Assembly (NCBI GenBank): GCA_013036315.1
Contig: JAAXMC010000080.1
Span: forward strand, 1-39,140
Reading direction: 5' to 3'
From: Vulcanimicrobiota bacterium
GTDB taxonomy: Bacteria > Vulcanimicrobiota > Vulcanimicrobiia > Vulcanimicrobiales > Vulcanimicrobiaceae
DNA: 39,140 nt
Shown here: piece by piece, positions 26,286 through 34,329 of the stretch
Layout: the number at the start of each line of letters is the position of its first letter
Position numbering within the stretch: position 1 is the first letter of the stretch
Translations under genes and position numbers: made by a program
The notes under the pieces: model-generated
Database searches by the model: none
Told to the model about the DNA's origin: nothing
The model's input: the letters and a program-made list of their open reading frames with translations, nothing else

Positions 26286-27584
26286 ATGGCGTTTCAGGAC
26301 GGATTCATTTCCGAGCTGGTCGGACGGCGCGCGACCGTCAACGAATTGCCGATCGGCAAAGTCACCGACTTTCTCGTCAACAACCCCGATCAAACGTTTC
26401 CCGAAGTCGACGGGCTGATCATCAAGACCAGCCAAGGCGCGCGATTTGCGTCGATGGATACGGTGTCCGACGTCGATGCCGATGGATACGTAGCGCTGAA
26501 CGCGGCTCCGAAAGTCGCCGCTCCACCGGATGAAGAGGCTCTGTACCTCGTCCTCGATCTGCTCGATAAACAGATCGTGGACGTCGACGGCCGCAAGGTC
26601 GTACGCATCAACGATATCGAGTTGGCGAACACGGGCGGAAAATTGCGCGTCGTCGCCGCCGACGTCGGCGTCAGCGGACTCCTGCGCCGGCTCGGGCTCA
26701 AAAGCATCGGAAAACGTTTCACTCCGTGGCTCTACCACAACGTGCCGCGCACGATGATCGCATGGGATTCGGTCGCGCCGATTCGCGAAAAAAACCCCAC
26801 GCAGATCCGGCTGGCAGTGAAAGAAAGCAAGCTTACGCGCCTCCACCCGAGTGAACTGGCCGAAGTTATCAGCGATCTCTCCGCGCGCGAAGCAGCGGCG
26901 CTCATCCATTCGCTCGACGACGAAACGGCTGCCGACGCCCTCGAGCATCTCGAACCGGTAAAACAACGCGCGATCATTGAAGACATCGGCAGAGAGCGCG
27001 CCGCCGATATCATCGAGGAGATGGACTCGGACGACGCCGCCGACCTTCTCGGCGAACTTCCTGAGGAGCAACAAAGCGAGCTGCTCGCCGAGATGAATCA
27101 GTCCACTGCCGGAGAGTTGCGCGAGCTCGTCAAGTATGAGGAAGACACGGCCGGCGGCCTGATGACTACCGATTACGTGTGGATTTATCCGCACCGCACC
27201 GCGGAGCAGACAATCCACAAGATTCGCGAGATGGCGCCCGAGTCGGAGTTCATCTATTACCTCTACGTCGTCGACAAAGACGAGCGGCTGCTGGGGGTTT
27301 TGACGCTGCGCGCGCTGCTGCTGGCTCCTCCCGAAAACGTGATCGAACGGATCATGGCAGGCGAAGTCGTGACCGTTCCGCCCGAGATGCAGTCGCGCGA
27401 CGTAGCCGCAACGATCGCACGCTACGATCTGCTGGCCGTTCCGGTCGTCGGTCGCGAAGGCAACATGCTCGGCATCGTCACCGTCGACGACGCGATCGAC
27501 GCGATCATGCCCGAGGATCTCGCGAAGGAACTTCCGCGCATCACGCCCCCGCGACGAACGGCTCGCCCGGCGGTCAAAGGCTAG
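26286..27584 (+). CDS. Soluble MgtE-like magnesium sensor (PRC barrel, MgtE-N, CBS pair)
   Basis: 432 residues from ATG 26286 with AGGGGG six bases upstream. PRC-barrel-like strands occupy about 5-135. An MgtE N-domain superhelix covers about 180-280 (MDSDDAADLLGELPEEQ). The linker YEEDTAGGLMTTD (284-296) is the MgtE signature, followed by two CBS motifs (about 290-345 and 355-415). In true MgtE these cytosolic parts bind Mg2+ and gate a five-helix membrane pore. That pore is absent here: the protein stops at KG with no hydrophobic segment. It is preceded by the M-box and followed after three bases by an NRAMP-like transporter. Role as a gating subunit for that transporter is inferred. Confidence 0.88.
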   Translation: MAFQDGFISELVGRRATVNELPIGKVTDFLVNNPDQTFPEVDGLIIKTSQGARFASMDTVSDVDADGYVALNAAPKVAAPPDEEALYLVLDLLDKQIVDVDGRKVVRINDIELANTGGKLRVVAADVGVSGLLRRLGLKSIGKRFTPWLYHNVPRTMIAWDSVAPIREKNPTQIRLAVKESKLTRLHPSELAEVISDLSAREAAALIHSLDDETAADALEHLEPVKQRAIIEDIGRERAADIIEEMDSDDAADLLGELPEEQQSELLAEMNQSTAGELRELVKYEEDTAGGLMTTDYVWIYPHRTAEQTIHKIREMAPESEFIYYLYVVDKDERLLGVLTLRALLLAPPENVIERIMAGEVVTVPPEMQSRDVAATIARYDLLAVPVVGREGNMLGIVTVDDAIDAIMPEDLAKELPRITPPRRTARPAVKG

Positions 27585-27587
27585 CTC

Positions 27588-28865
27588 GTGGTGCACGCGG
27601 TGATGCGCAGGCGAAACTGGTGGCGTTCGCTTCTGTTGCTGATGGCCGTCTTAGGCCCGGGCTTTATCACCGCGTCCGCCGGAAACGACGTCGGGGGCAT
27701 AACGACCTACTCGCAAGCCGGCGCGCAATTCGGTTACAGCATCCTCTGGGTGCTGATTCCGCTCGCGCTCGCTTTAATCGTCGTTCAGGAAATGGCGACG
27801 CGCATGGCCGCCGTCACCGGCAAAGGCCTCGCCGCATTGATCCGTGAGAACTTTGGCGTCCGCGTTTCGTTTCTCGCGATGGCGGCGCTGTTTGCAATAA
27901 ATCTCATCATCACCGCGACTGAGTTCGCCGGCATCGCGGCCGCCTCGGAGATGTTCCATGTCTCCAAATACATCGCGGTCCCGATCGGCATACTGCTCGT
28001 TTTGATTTTCGTATTCGGCTTCAACAGCAAGAGCATCGATCGCGTGTTCGTAGGCTTCTCGCTCATCTATTTCTGTTACATTGCTTCGGCGATACTGGCG
28101 CATCCCGACTGGAAAGCGGTCGCGCATGGCACGTTCGTGCCAGCTCTGAACTTCGGCAACCACCTTTATCTCGTGATGGTCGTGGGATTGATTGGCACCA
28201 CGATCTCGCCGTACATGCAGTTTTTCTTGCAGTCCGCGGTCGTCGAAAAAGGTTCTGACGAACGCGAGCTCGGGCTGGCGCGCGCCGACGTTATCAGCGG
28301 TTCCATTTTGGCAATCGCGATCGCGGGTTTCATGATCATCGCCAATGCGGCTACCATTTTCGCAGCCAACCGGCACGGCGCGCATCTCGCACCATCGCAA
28401 GCAGCGGATTTTGCCGCCGCACTGCGGCCGCTCGCCGGAGAGTGGGCTTCGATCATCTTTGCATTCGGAATACTGAACGCCGGACTCTTTACCGCCACAG
28501 TCCTGCCGCTTTCTACCAGTTACGTTATCTGCGAAGCGTTTGGCTTCGAGGCGGCGCTGGATCGCAAGTTCTCCGAAGCCCCGGTCTTTTTTACGTTGTT
28601 TGCCGTCACTCTGATCGCGGGCGCGGCACTGGTTCTGCTTCCGCACCTTCCTTTGCTCAAGCTGATCTTTTACGCACAGGTAGCGCAGGGCATTTTGCTG
28701 CCACCCGAGCTGGTGCTGATGCTCATCATCATCAACAAACGCACCGTCATGGGCAAATTTACAAACGGCTGGTTCGGCAATACGGTGGCGTGGGCTACGG
28801 TCGCGCTCGTGGGCGCGCTCTCGATCTATTACGTCGTCGTGCAAGTCTTCGGCGGAACGGCCTAG
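27588..28865 (+). CDS. NRAMP-like (SLC11 fold) transporter, probably for Mg2+
   Basis: 425 residues and about 11 membrane helices. GTG 27588 has AAAGG seven bases upstream; ATG 27603 is an alternative. TM1 reads GPGFITASAGNDVGG (23-37) where manganese/iron NRAMPs have DPGN. TM6 reads GTTISPYMQ (203-211) where they have the A-x-x-MPH metal site, so the methionine that selects transition metals is replaced. NRAMP-related magnesium transporters are known to have lost these residues. With the M-box and MgtE-type sensor upstream, Mg2+ is the likely cargo. Direction and coupling cannot be read from sequence. Confidence 0.85.
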   Translation: MVHAVMRRRNWWRSLLLLMAVLGPGFITASAGNDVGGITTYSQAGAQFGYSILWVLIPLALALIVVQEMATRMAAVTGKGLAALIRENFGVRVSFLAMAALFAINLIITATEFAGIAAASEMFHVSKYIAVPIGILLVLIFVFGFNSKSIDRVFVGFSLIYFCYIASAILAHPDWKAVAHGTFVPALNFGNHLYLVMVVGLIGTTISPYMQFFLQSAVVEKGSDERELGLARADVISGSILAIAIAGFMIIANAATIFAANRHGAHLAPSQAADFAAALRPLAGEWASIIFAFGILNAGLFTATVLPLSTSYVICEAFGFEAALDRKFSEAPVFFTLFAVTLIAGAALVLLPHLPLLKLIFYAQVAQGILLPPELVLMLIIINKRTVMGKFTNGWFGNTVAWATVALVGALSIYYVVVQVFGGTA

Positions 28866-28886
28866 CAAGCGGCGAACCCTCCCGGC

Positions 28887-30033
28887 ATGACGGCCGACGA
28901 ATTGGTCGCATTTGCCGAAGATCTCGCGCGTATCGCGGCGGGGGGGCGGCGGCGCGAAAGCGCTGGCCGGCCACCTTGCCAAGCGCGCCAGCGTCGGCGT
29001 GCTTGTGGAAGACGCACAGTGGCGGCACCTCGCGGCCGCCGGCAGTACGGGCATGCCCAGCAGCGTGCAAGCGCATCTGCAAGACAATACGCCGGATTTT
29101 CAAAAGCTGCGCAACGGTTATGCGGGGCGGACCGTCGCGATCGTCACCGGCGACACGCGTTTGGGGCGCCTTTCGATTTTCGGAGCGAACGACCTCGATA
29201 CGCTCGAGCACGCCGCACGCTTGACCGCGAGCGCGATCGCCGTCGAACTGGCGCGCGAATCCGGCGCGCAGCCCGGGCGGCGCCGCACGTTCTGGGAGCA
29301 GCTCGTCGCGCAGACATATAACGACACGGTTGCCGCGCGTGACGACGCGGCGTCGCGCAGCATCGCGCTCGCGACGCATTATGTAGCCGTCGCGTTGGAA
29401 GCCGAGAACGCCGATGCGGTCGCGTTTCGAGTTGCCGTGCTGGAAGCGTTTCGCGGGGGCGAAGGGGATGCCGGATTTCTCGAGCGCAGCGGCGCGCTGA
29501 TCATTTTCGTTCCGGCTTCACGCGAAGTCGATGCGTCCAATACGCGCGCCGCTGCGGCGCTGTTGCAGCGAAATCTTCAGAAGCAGCAGCTGGAGGTTCG
29601 CATCACGGGCGGAGTCGGCTCGCGCGTCGCTGCCTTGTCGCTGCAGCGTTCGCTGGCCGAAGCCGAAGCCGCATTGACGATCTCCCGGCGTCTATACGGT
29701 TCGGGCCGCGTTGCAATCTATGAAGAGCTCGGCGGGTATCCGCTGCTGCTCTCGGGTGGGGACAGTAACGCGATGCGTGATTTCGCGCGCCGCATTCTCG
29801 CGCCGCTGCGCGCGTACGACGAAAAGCACCAGACCGAACTGGAAAGGACGCTGCGCCTGTATTTTTCGGTCGGCGAAAATGTAAAGACGGTGGCCGCTGA
29901 ACTCAACGTGCACCGTCACACCGTCTTCTACCGGCTTCGGCAAATCGGCGAGATCTGCGGCTGCAAGCTGGACGACCCTCACGACCAGCTCACGCTGAGA
30001 ATGGCGATCGCGATCGATGCACTTACCGCTTAG
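28887..30033 (+). CDS. PucR/CdaR-type helix-turn-helix regulator, frame broken at a G7 tract
   Basis: The natural N-terminus MTADELVAFAEDLARIAAGG starts at ATG 28887. It is joined to the rest (GGAKALAGHLAKRASVGVLVED...) only if one G of the seven at 28940-28946 is removed. Otherwise translation from a TTG at 28912 gives 373 residues with a short arginine-rich start. The body has a GAF-like region (about 30-110), a GGDEF-like/CdaR middle region and a C-terminal PucR HTH (VKTVAAELNVHRHTVFYRLRQIGEICG). It overlaps glutamine synthetase by 17 bases, suggesting joint expression and nitrogen-linked control. Confidence 0.82.
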
Positions 30034-31327
30034 CGACTCCCGGCGCGCGGCCGGCAAGCGCGAAGTCTTGCGCCTGGCCAAGGATGGCAACGTCCGGTTT
30101 GTCCGGCTGTCCTTTGTCGACGTGCTCGGCGTCGCAAAGAACGTCTCGATTTCGGCGACCGAACTCGAAGCGGCTCTCGACGGCAAGGTGACGTTCGACG
30201 GCGGATCGATCGACGGATTCGTCCGCGGCGAAGAACTCGACATGGTGCTGCGCCCCGATCCCTCAACGTTCGCGCTGTATCCATGGTCCACGCCGGACCT
30301 GCCCGAAGCGCGTTTGCTGTGCGACATTGCGATGCCGGACGGATCGCCGTTCGAAGGCTGTCCGCGCACCACGCTCAAACGTGCGATCGAAGAGGCCAAA
30401 GGATCGCTCGAAGGCATCGCGGTTGCACTCGAAGTCGAATTTTATTTATTCGAAGCGCTGGACAGCGAATACGGTTCGACCAAGACATCTGACGTCGGTT
30501 CGTACTTCGACTCTTCCGCCAACGATCGCGGTGAAGACGCGCGAAGCGCGATCGTGGCAGCGCTGCAAACAATGGGCGTCGCGGTTGCGAGTTCGCATCA
30601 CGAGCACGGCCCGGGGCAGCACGAGATCGATTTCCCGCACGGCGATCCGCTCGCCGCTGCCGACGCGCTGCTGACGCTCCGCTCGATCGCCAAACATGTC
30701 GCAGCCGCGCGCGGCCTGGAAGCGACCTTCATGCCCAAGCCGATCGAGGATCGCGCCGGCAGTGGACTACACGTCAACTTCCGCGTCTCCGCCGAGCAGC
30801 AGCCCGAAACACTCTACATGATCGGCGGGTTGCTCGCGCACGCGCCCGCGCTGACCGCGGTCTGCAATTCGACCGTCAATTCATACAAACGGTTGGTCAA
30901 CGCATGGGATGCTCCGATTTATACGGTGTGGTCCGAGCGCAGTGCTAATGCGCTCGTGCGAGTTCCGCGGGAGCAGCCTCCCCAGCTCGAAATGCGCAGT
31001 CCCGACGCGGCCGGCAATCCGTATCTTTCGCTCGCCGTCTTACTGGGAGCGCTCGCCGACGGCGTCGCGCAGCATCTTCTTCCCGGCGATCCGCTTGTCG
31101 GCTCCACGTACGACTTGGCCGAACGGGAACGCCACGAACGCGGGATCGGCACGCTTCCGAAATCATTACGCCAAGCAATCACCGAACTCGACAACGATCC
31201 TGTCATCCGCGCTGCGCTCGGCGATCACATTTATCATGCGTTCCGCGATGCGAAACTGGCGGAATACGAACGGTACCGCCGCGCGGTTCACGCGTGGGAG
31301 CATCGCGCGTACCTGCGGCTGTACTAG
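30017..31327 (+). CDS. glnA: Glutamine synthetase, type I
   Basis: ATP-dependent amination of glutamate. 436 residues, close to the GSI-alpha length (about 444) and lacking the adenylylation loop of GSI-beta. Blocks seen: VDVLGVAKNVSISATELE, FDGGSIDGFVRGEELDM, metal-site EVEFYLFE, SSHHEHGPGQHEIDF, ATFMPKP, GSGLHVN, NSTVNSYKRLV and EMRSPDAAGNPYLSLAV. ATG 30017 lies inside the 3' end of the PucR-type gene. It may be the main ammonia-assimilating enzyme together with Amt. A GlnA-like paralogue acting on another amine cannot be excluded because the loop NRSPLIR reads RSANALVR. Confidence 0.87.
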   Translation: MHLPLSDSRRAAGKREVLRLAKDGNVRFVRLSFVDVLGVAKNVSISATELEAALDGKVTFDGGSIDGFVRGEELDMVLRPDPSTFALYPWSTPDLPEARLLCDIAMPDGSPFEGCPRTTLKRAIEEAKGSLEGIAVALEVEFYLFEALDSEYGSTKTSDVGSYFDSSANDRGEDARSAIVAALQTMGVAVASSHHEHGPGQHEIDFPHGDPLAAADALLTLRSIAKHVAAARGLEATFMPKPIEDRAGSGLHVNFRVSAEQQPETLYMIGGLLAHAPALTAVCNSTVNSYKRLVNAWDAPIYTVWSERSANALVRVPREQPPQLEMRSPDAAGNPYLSLAVLLGALADGVAQHLLPGDPLVGSTYDLAERERHERGIGTLPKSLRQAITELDNDPVIRAALGDHIYHAFRDAKLAEYERYRRAVHAWEHRAYLRLY

Positions 31328-31328
31328 C

Positions 31329-31491
31329 TAGGCGCGGACGGGACACATTGCCCGGAAACCCCTGGCGAAAAAACCTCCATGTTTTTTCGCCGTTTGAGCG
31401 CATTTTCGAGAAAACAAAAGTTTTGAAGTCGACATCCTGTCGAGCTCGAAAATGTCGCACATTTCCGGACAATGTGTCCCGTCTGCGCCTA
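31329..31491. repeat. Cloverleaf palindrome with 30-bp inverted arms (MITE-like or structured RNA)
   Basis: Arms 31329-31358 and 31462-31491 are inverted repeats with two mismatches in 30 (TAGGCGC...GGAAA against TTTCC...GCGCCTA), both tolerable as G-T pairs in RNA. Inside are a perfect 11-bp hairpin GGCGAAAAAAC / GTTTTTTCGCC (31364-31391) and a stem GCGCATTTTCGAG / CTCGAAAATGTCGC (31398-31410, 31445-31458) with one bulge. That stem encloses two hairpins, AAAAC-aaaa-GTTTT (31411-31424) and TCGACA-tcc-TGTCGA (31429-31443). It fills the whole gap between two convergent genes. The ends are TA, as after insertion by a TA-targeting transposase. Confidence 0.85.
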
Positions 31492-32895
31492 TTTCTTTGA
31501 AGCCCCACGCAACAGGCGCCAAGCCACAGCGACATCCTCGCGCGCCGTCTGCAGGTTTCCGATAGCGAGCCGCAGCGCATAGCGATCGCGGATCTTTGTG
31601 TGCGATAGGAATACTTCGCCCGTTGCGTTGACGTCTTCCAGGATTCGGGCGTTGAGTTTTTCGATGCCGCTTTCGTCCAGCCCCAGCGGCGCATAGCGAA
31701 AGCAAACGACCGAAAACGGGTGCGGCGCGAATATCTCCCAACCAGGCTCGGCCTCGATCCAGCTTGCAAACTCCTGAGCGAGCGCTATATGACGGCGCAG
31801 GTGCTCGCGTATGGCTTCGGCGCCGTAATAACGCAACACGAACCACAGCTTTAGCGCGCGGAAACGGCGGCCCAGCTGTAGCCCGTACTCCATGTAATTG
31901 CGCCCCGATTCTTCGCCGGCGTCTAAGATAAATTCGGGAACCAAACTGAATGCGCGGCGCAGCATTTCGGGATCGCGAACGTAGAGCGCGGAGCAATCCA
32001 TCGGCACGAATAGCCACTTATGCGGATTGACTACAATCGAATCAGCGTGTTCGGCGCCCGCAAGAATCGAACGGAACTCGGGCATGATGGCGGCAATGCC
32101 CGCATAAGCGGCATCTACGTGAAGCCAAATATTTCGTCCGCGGGCGATCGCAACGATCTCTTCCAAGGGGTCGCGCGTGGTCGTCGAGGTCGTACCGACC
32201 GTCGCAACGATCGCCATCGGCCGCATGCCGGCGGCTACGTCGGCATCGAGCTGCGCAGTCAGCGCATCGGGCCGCATGCGCAGTTCGCCGTCGGTTTCAA
32301 TGCGCACCACGTTCTCGCGACCGATTCCGAGCGCGATGCAGGCTTTTTCAACGTGCGAATGCGTCTCGCTCGTAATATACACGCGCAGCCGCGGGAGCTC
32401 GCGCGCCGTCATCCCGCGTTCGCGAATCTCCAAATCCAACGATTCGCGCGCCGCGGCGAGCGCCGTGAAGCCGCCGATCGATGCGGTGTCGTAAATGATT
32501 CCCGTAAACGTATCGGGCAGACCCATTAGGCGCGCCAGCCAGCGCATGACGACTTCTTCGAGCTCGGTCGCGGCCGGTGAGGTACGCCAGAGCATCGCTT
32601 TGACGTCGAGCGCGGCGGCCAGCGCTTCGGCGGAAATTCCGATCGGCGCGGCGCTGGTGGCAAAGTACGCGAAGAAACGCGGGCTGTTCCAGTGCGTGAT
32701 GCCCGGCAGAATCACCGATTCGAAATCCGCCATCAGCGACTCGAACGCTTCGGGGTGCTCGGGCGCGCTCGCCGGCAAACGGGATGCTACCTCTCCGGGC
32801 GAAACCTTCGAGAGCACCGGATAATCGCGCGCATTCGAAAGGTAGCGATCGATCCAGGCCCCAACAGCGGCAAACTCGGCAGCGAAGTCGCTCAC
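31489..32895 (-). CDS. Pyridoxal-dependent amino acid decarboxylase (aromatic type, group II)
   Basis: 468 residues. ITHWNSPRFFAYF (66-78) is the aromatic-L-amino-acid decarboxylase N-terminal block. The PLP-stacking His region is SETHSHVEK, D261 (HVDAAYAG) binds the ring nitrogen and K293 (NPHKWLFVPMDCS) forms the Schiff base. Likely substrates are tryptophan, tyrosine, phenylalanine or DOPA, giving the amine; the specificity loop cannot be read by eye. The start is GTG 32895, 19 bases from the divergent aldo/keto reductase ATG. Its TAG stop lies at the end of the palindromic element. Confidence 0.9.
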   Translation of the reverse strand: MSDFAAEFAAVGAWIDRYLSNARDYPVLSKVSPGEVASRLPASAPEHPEAFESLMADFESVILPGITHWNSPRFFAYFATSAAPIGISAEALAAALDVKAMLWRTSPAATELEEVVMRWLARLMGLPDTFTGIIYDTASIGGFTALAAARESLDLEIRERGMTARELPRLRVYITSETHSHVEKACIALGIGRENVVRIETDGELRMRPDALTAQLDADVAAGMRPMAIVATVGTTSTTTRDPLEEIVAIARGRNIWLHVDAAYAGIAAIMPEFRSILAGAEHADSIVVNPHKWLFVPMDCSALYVRDPEMLRRAFSLVPEFILDAGEESGRNYMEYGLQLGRRFRALKLWFVLRYYGAEAIREHLRRHIALAQEFASWIEAEPGWEIFAPHPFSVVCFRYAPLGLDESGIEKLNARILEDVNATGEVFLSHTKIRDRYALRLAIGNLQTAREDVAVAWRLLRGASKK

Positions 32896-32914
32896 GACGG
32901 AGTATATTAAGGCA

Positions 32915-33946
32915 ATGCGATACCGGACCTACCCCAACAGCAGCGTGACAGTCAGCGAAGTCGGCTTCGGCTTGTGGACCACCGGCACCGATTGGTGGGG
33001 CAAGAAGACCGAAGCCGAATCAGTTGCTCTGCTGCACGAAGCGTTCGATCTCGGGGTCACGCTCTTCGATGCCGCCGACGTCTATGGAAACGGGCGCAGC
33101 GAAGAACAGCTCGCGGCCGCATTTGGCGATCGCCGCGATCGCGTGGTTTACGCAACCAAATTCGGATACGACTTCTACAATAATCCTGGGGAGAAACGCG
33201 GCGAGCGCGAGCTGCCGCAAGATACCTCGCCGAAATTCGTGCGCTTCGCTTTGGAACAGTCCCTGCGCCGGCTGCAAACCGATTGCATCGACATCTATCA
33301 GCTGCACAATGCGCGCCTCGCGCAGATCGATAACGACGAGCTCTTCGCGCTGCTCGAGGCGTTGAAAGCCGAAGGCAAGATTCGCATGTACGGCGTCGCA
33401 CTTGGCCCGGCGATCGGCTGGCTCTACGAAGGTATCGACGCGGTGCAGAAGCGCAACGTCTCCTCGCTGCAGATCATTTGGAACATGCTCGAGCAGTATC
33501 CGGGGAACGAGCAGATCAAAGCCGCGCGCGACGCCGGCGCAGACACCGGATATATGATCCGCGTGCCGCACTCCAGCGGCATGCTCGAAGGCAAGTATAC
33601 GGCGGATACCGTGTTTCCCGAAGGCGACCACCGGCGCCATCGTCCGCGTTCGTGGCTCGTCAATGGCGTACAGAAAGTCGAACAGCTGCGCTTCCTGGAA
33701 TCACCGGAACGCACGCTGGGGCAAGCCGCCATACAGTGGCTCTTAAACGAGCCACGCGTCATGACCGTGCTGCCGAACATTTACAACCGCGAACAGCTGG
33801 TGGAATTCGCGAAGGCCGTTGATACTCCGCAATTAACGCGCGAAGAACTCGACCGGATTGCCGAACTCTATGCGCGCAACTTCGGCATCGAAGAGCCGCC
33901 GATGTCCTTCAAGGGCACAATGACGCGTGAGGGAGCCACAGTTTAA
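32915..33946 (+). CDS. Aldo/keto reductase
   Basis: NADPH-dependent carbonyl reductase, 343 residues, TIM barrel. The catalytic tetrad is visible: D52 and Y57 in FDAADVYGNG, K82 in YATKFGYD and H131 in IYQLHNA. It falls in the YajO/YhdN-like group. Substrate unknown. Divergent to the decarboxylase, so reduction of the aldehyde derived from its amine is conceivable. AAGG lies just before ATG 32915. Its stop and the RidA start share one base (TAATG). Confidence 0.93.
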   Translation: MRYRTYPNSSVTVSEVGFGLWTTGTDWWGKKTEAESVALLHEAFDLGVTLFDAADVYGNGRSEEQLAAAFGDRRDRVVYATKFGYDFYNNPGEKRGERELPQDTSPKFVRFALEQSLRRLQTDCIDIYQLHNARLAQIDNDELFALLEALKAEGKIRMYGVALGPAIGWLYEGIDAVQKRNVSSLQIIWNMLEQYPGNEQIKAARDAGADTGYMIRVPHSSGMLEGKYTADTVFPEGDHRRHRPRSWLVNGVQKVEQLRFLESPERTLGQAAIQWLLNEPRVMTVLPNIYNREQLVEFAKAVDTPQLTREELDRIAELYARNFGIEEPPMSFKGTMTREGATV

Positions 33947-34329
33947 TGGCCGAAGCGATTCACTCCGACAAAGCGCCGGCGCCCATCGGGCCGTATAGCC
34001 AAGCGATTCGCACCAGCAATTCTACTGTCTTTGTCAGCGGCATGATCGCGCTCGATCCGCAAAGCGGGGAGCTCGTCGGATCGGATGCGGCGACGCAAGC
34101 CGATCAAGCCTTGAAAAACTTAGGCGCCGTGCTGGTAGCCGCGCATATGACTTACGCGAACGTCGTGAAAACGACCGTCTTTCTCATCGATATGAACGAC
34201 TTCGCGGCGGTCAACGCCGTGTACGCTAAGTATTTTGACGCCAGCAAGCCTGCGCGATCGACCGTCGCCGTTGCGGGCCTACCCAAAGGTGCGCGCGTCG
34301 AAGTCGACGCGATCGCCGCTCCTCTCTAA
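33946..34329 (+). CDS. ridA: RidA family enamine/imine deaminase
   Basis: Hydrolyses reactive 2-aminoacrylate and related enamines made by PLP enzymes. 127 residues, full length. APIGPYSQAI (12-21), SGMIALDP and KPARSTVAVAGLPKGARVEVDAIA with catalytic R104 and E119 are all present. It is translationally coupled to the aldo/keto reductase and close to the PLP decarboxylase, a sensible place for a damage-control enzyme. Confidence 0.94.
   Translation: MAEAIHSDKAPAPIGPYSQAIRTSNSTVFVSGMIALDPQSGELVGSDAATQADQALKNLGAVLVAAHMTYANVVKTTVFLIDMNDFAAVNAVYAKYFDASKPARSTVAVAGLPKGARVEVDAIAAPL

Noticed and set aside
26004-27596. A 530-residue open frame on the minus strand across the MgtE-like gene
   Set aside because: Antisense shadow of a real gene in GC-rich sequence. 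Rich in His/Arg/Asp, no domain pattern, and it would cover the riboswitch and terminator.
27774-29087. A 437-residue open frame on the minus strand across the NRAMP-like gene
   Set aside because: Strongly charged, repetitive composition (DRERAHERD type) typical of the complement of hydrophobic helices.
31294-31500. Small coding frame across the palindromic element
   Set aside because: The sequence is explained almost entirely by base-paired helices; the translation has no protein character.
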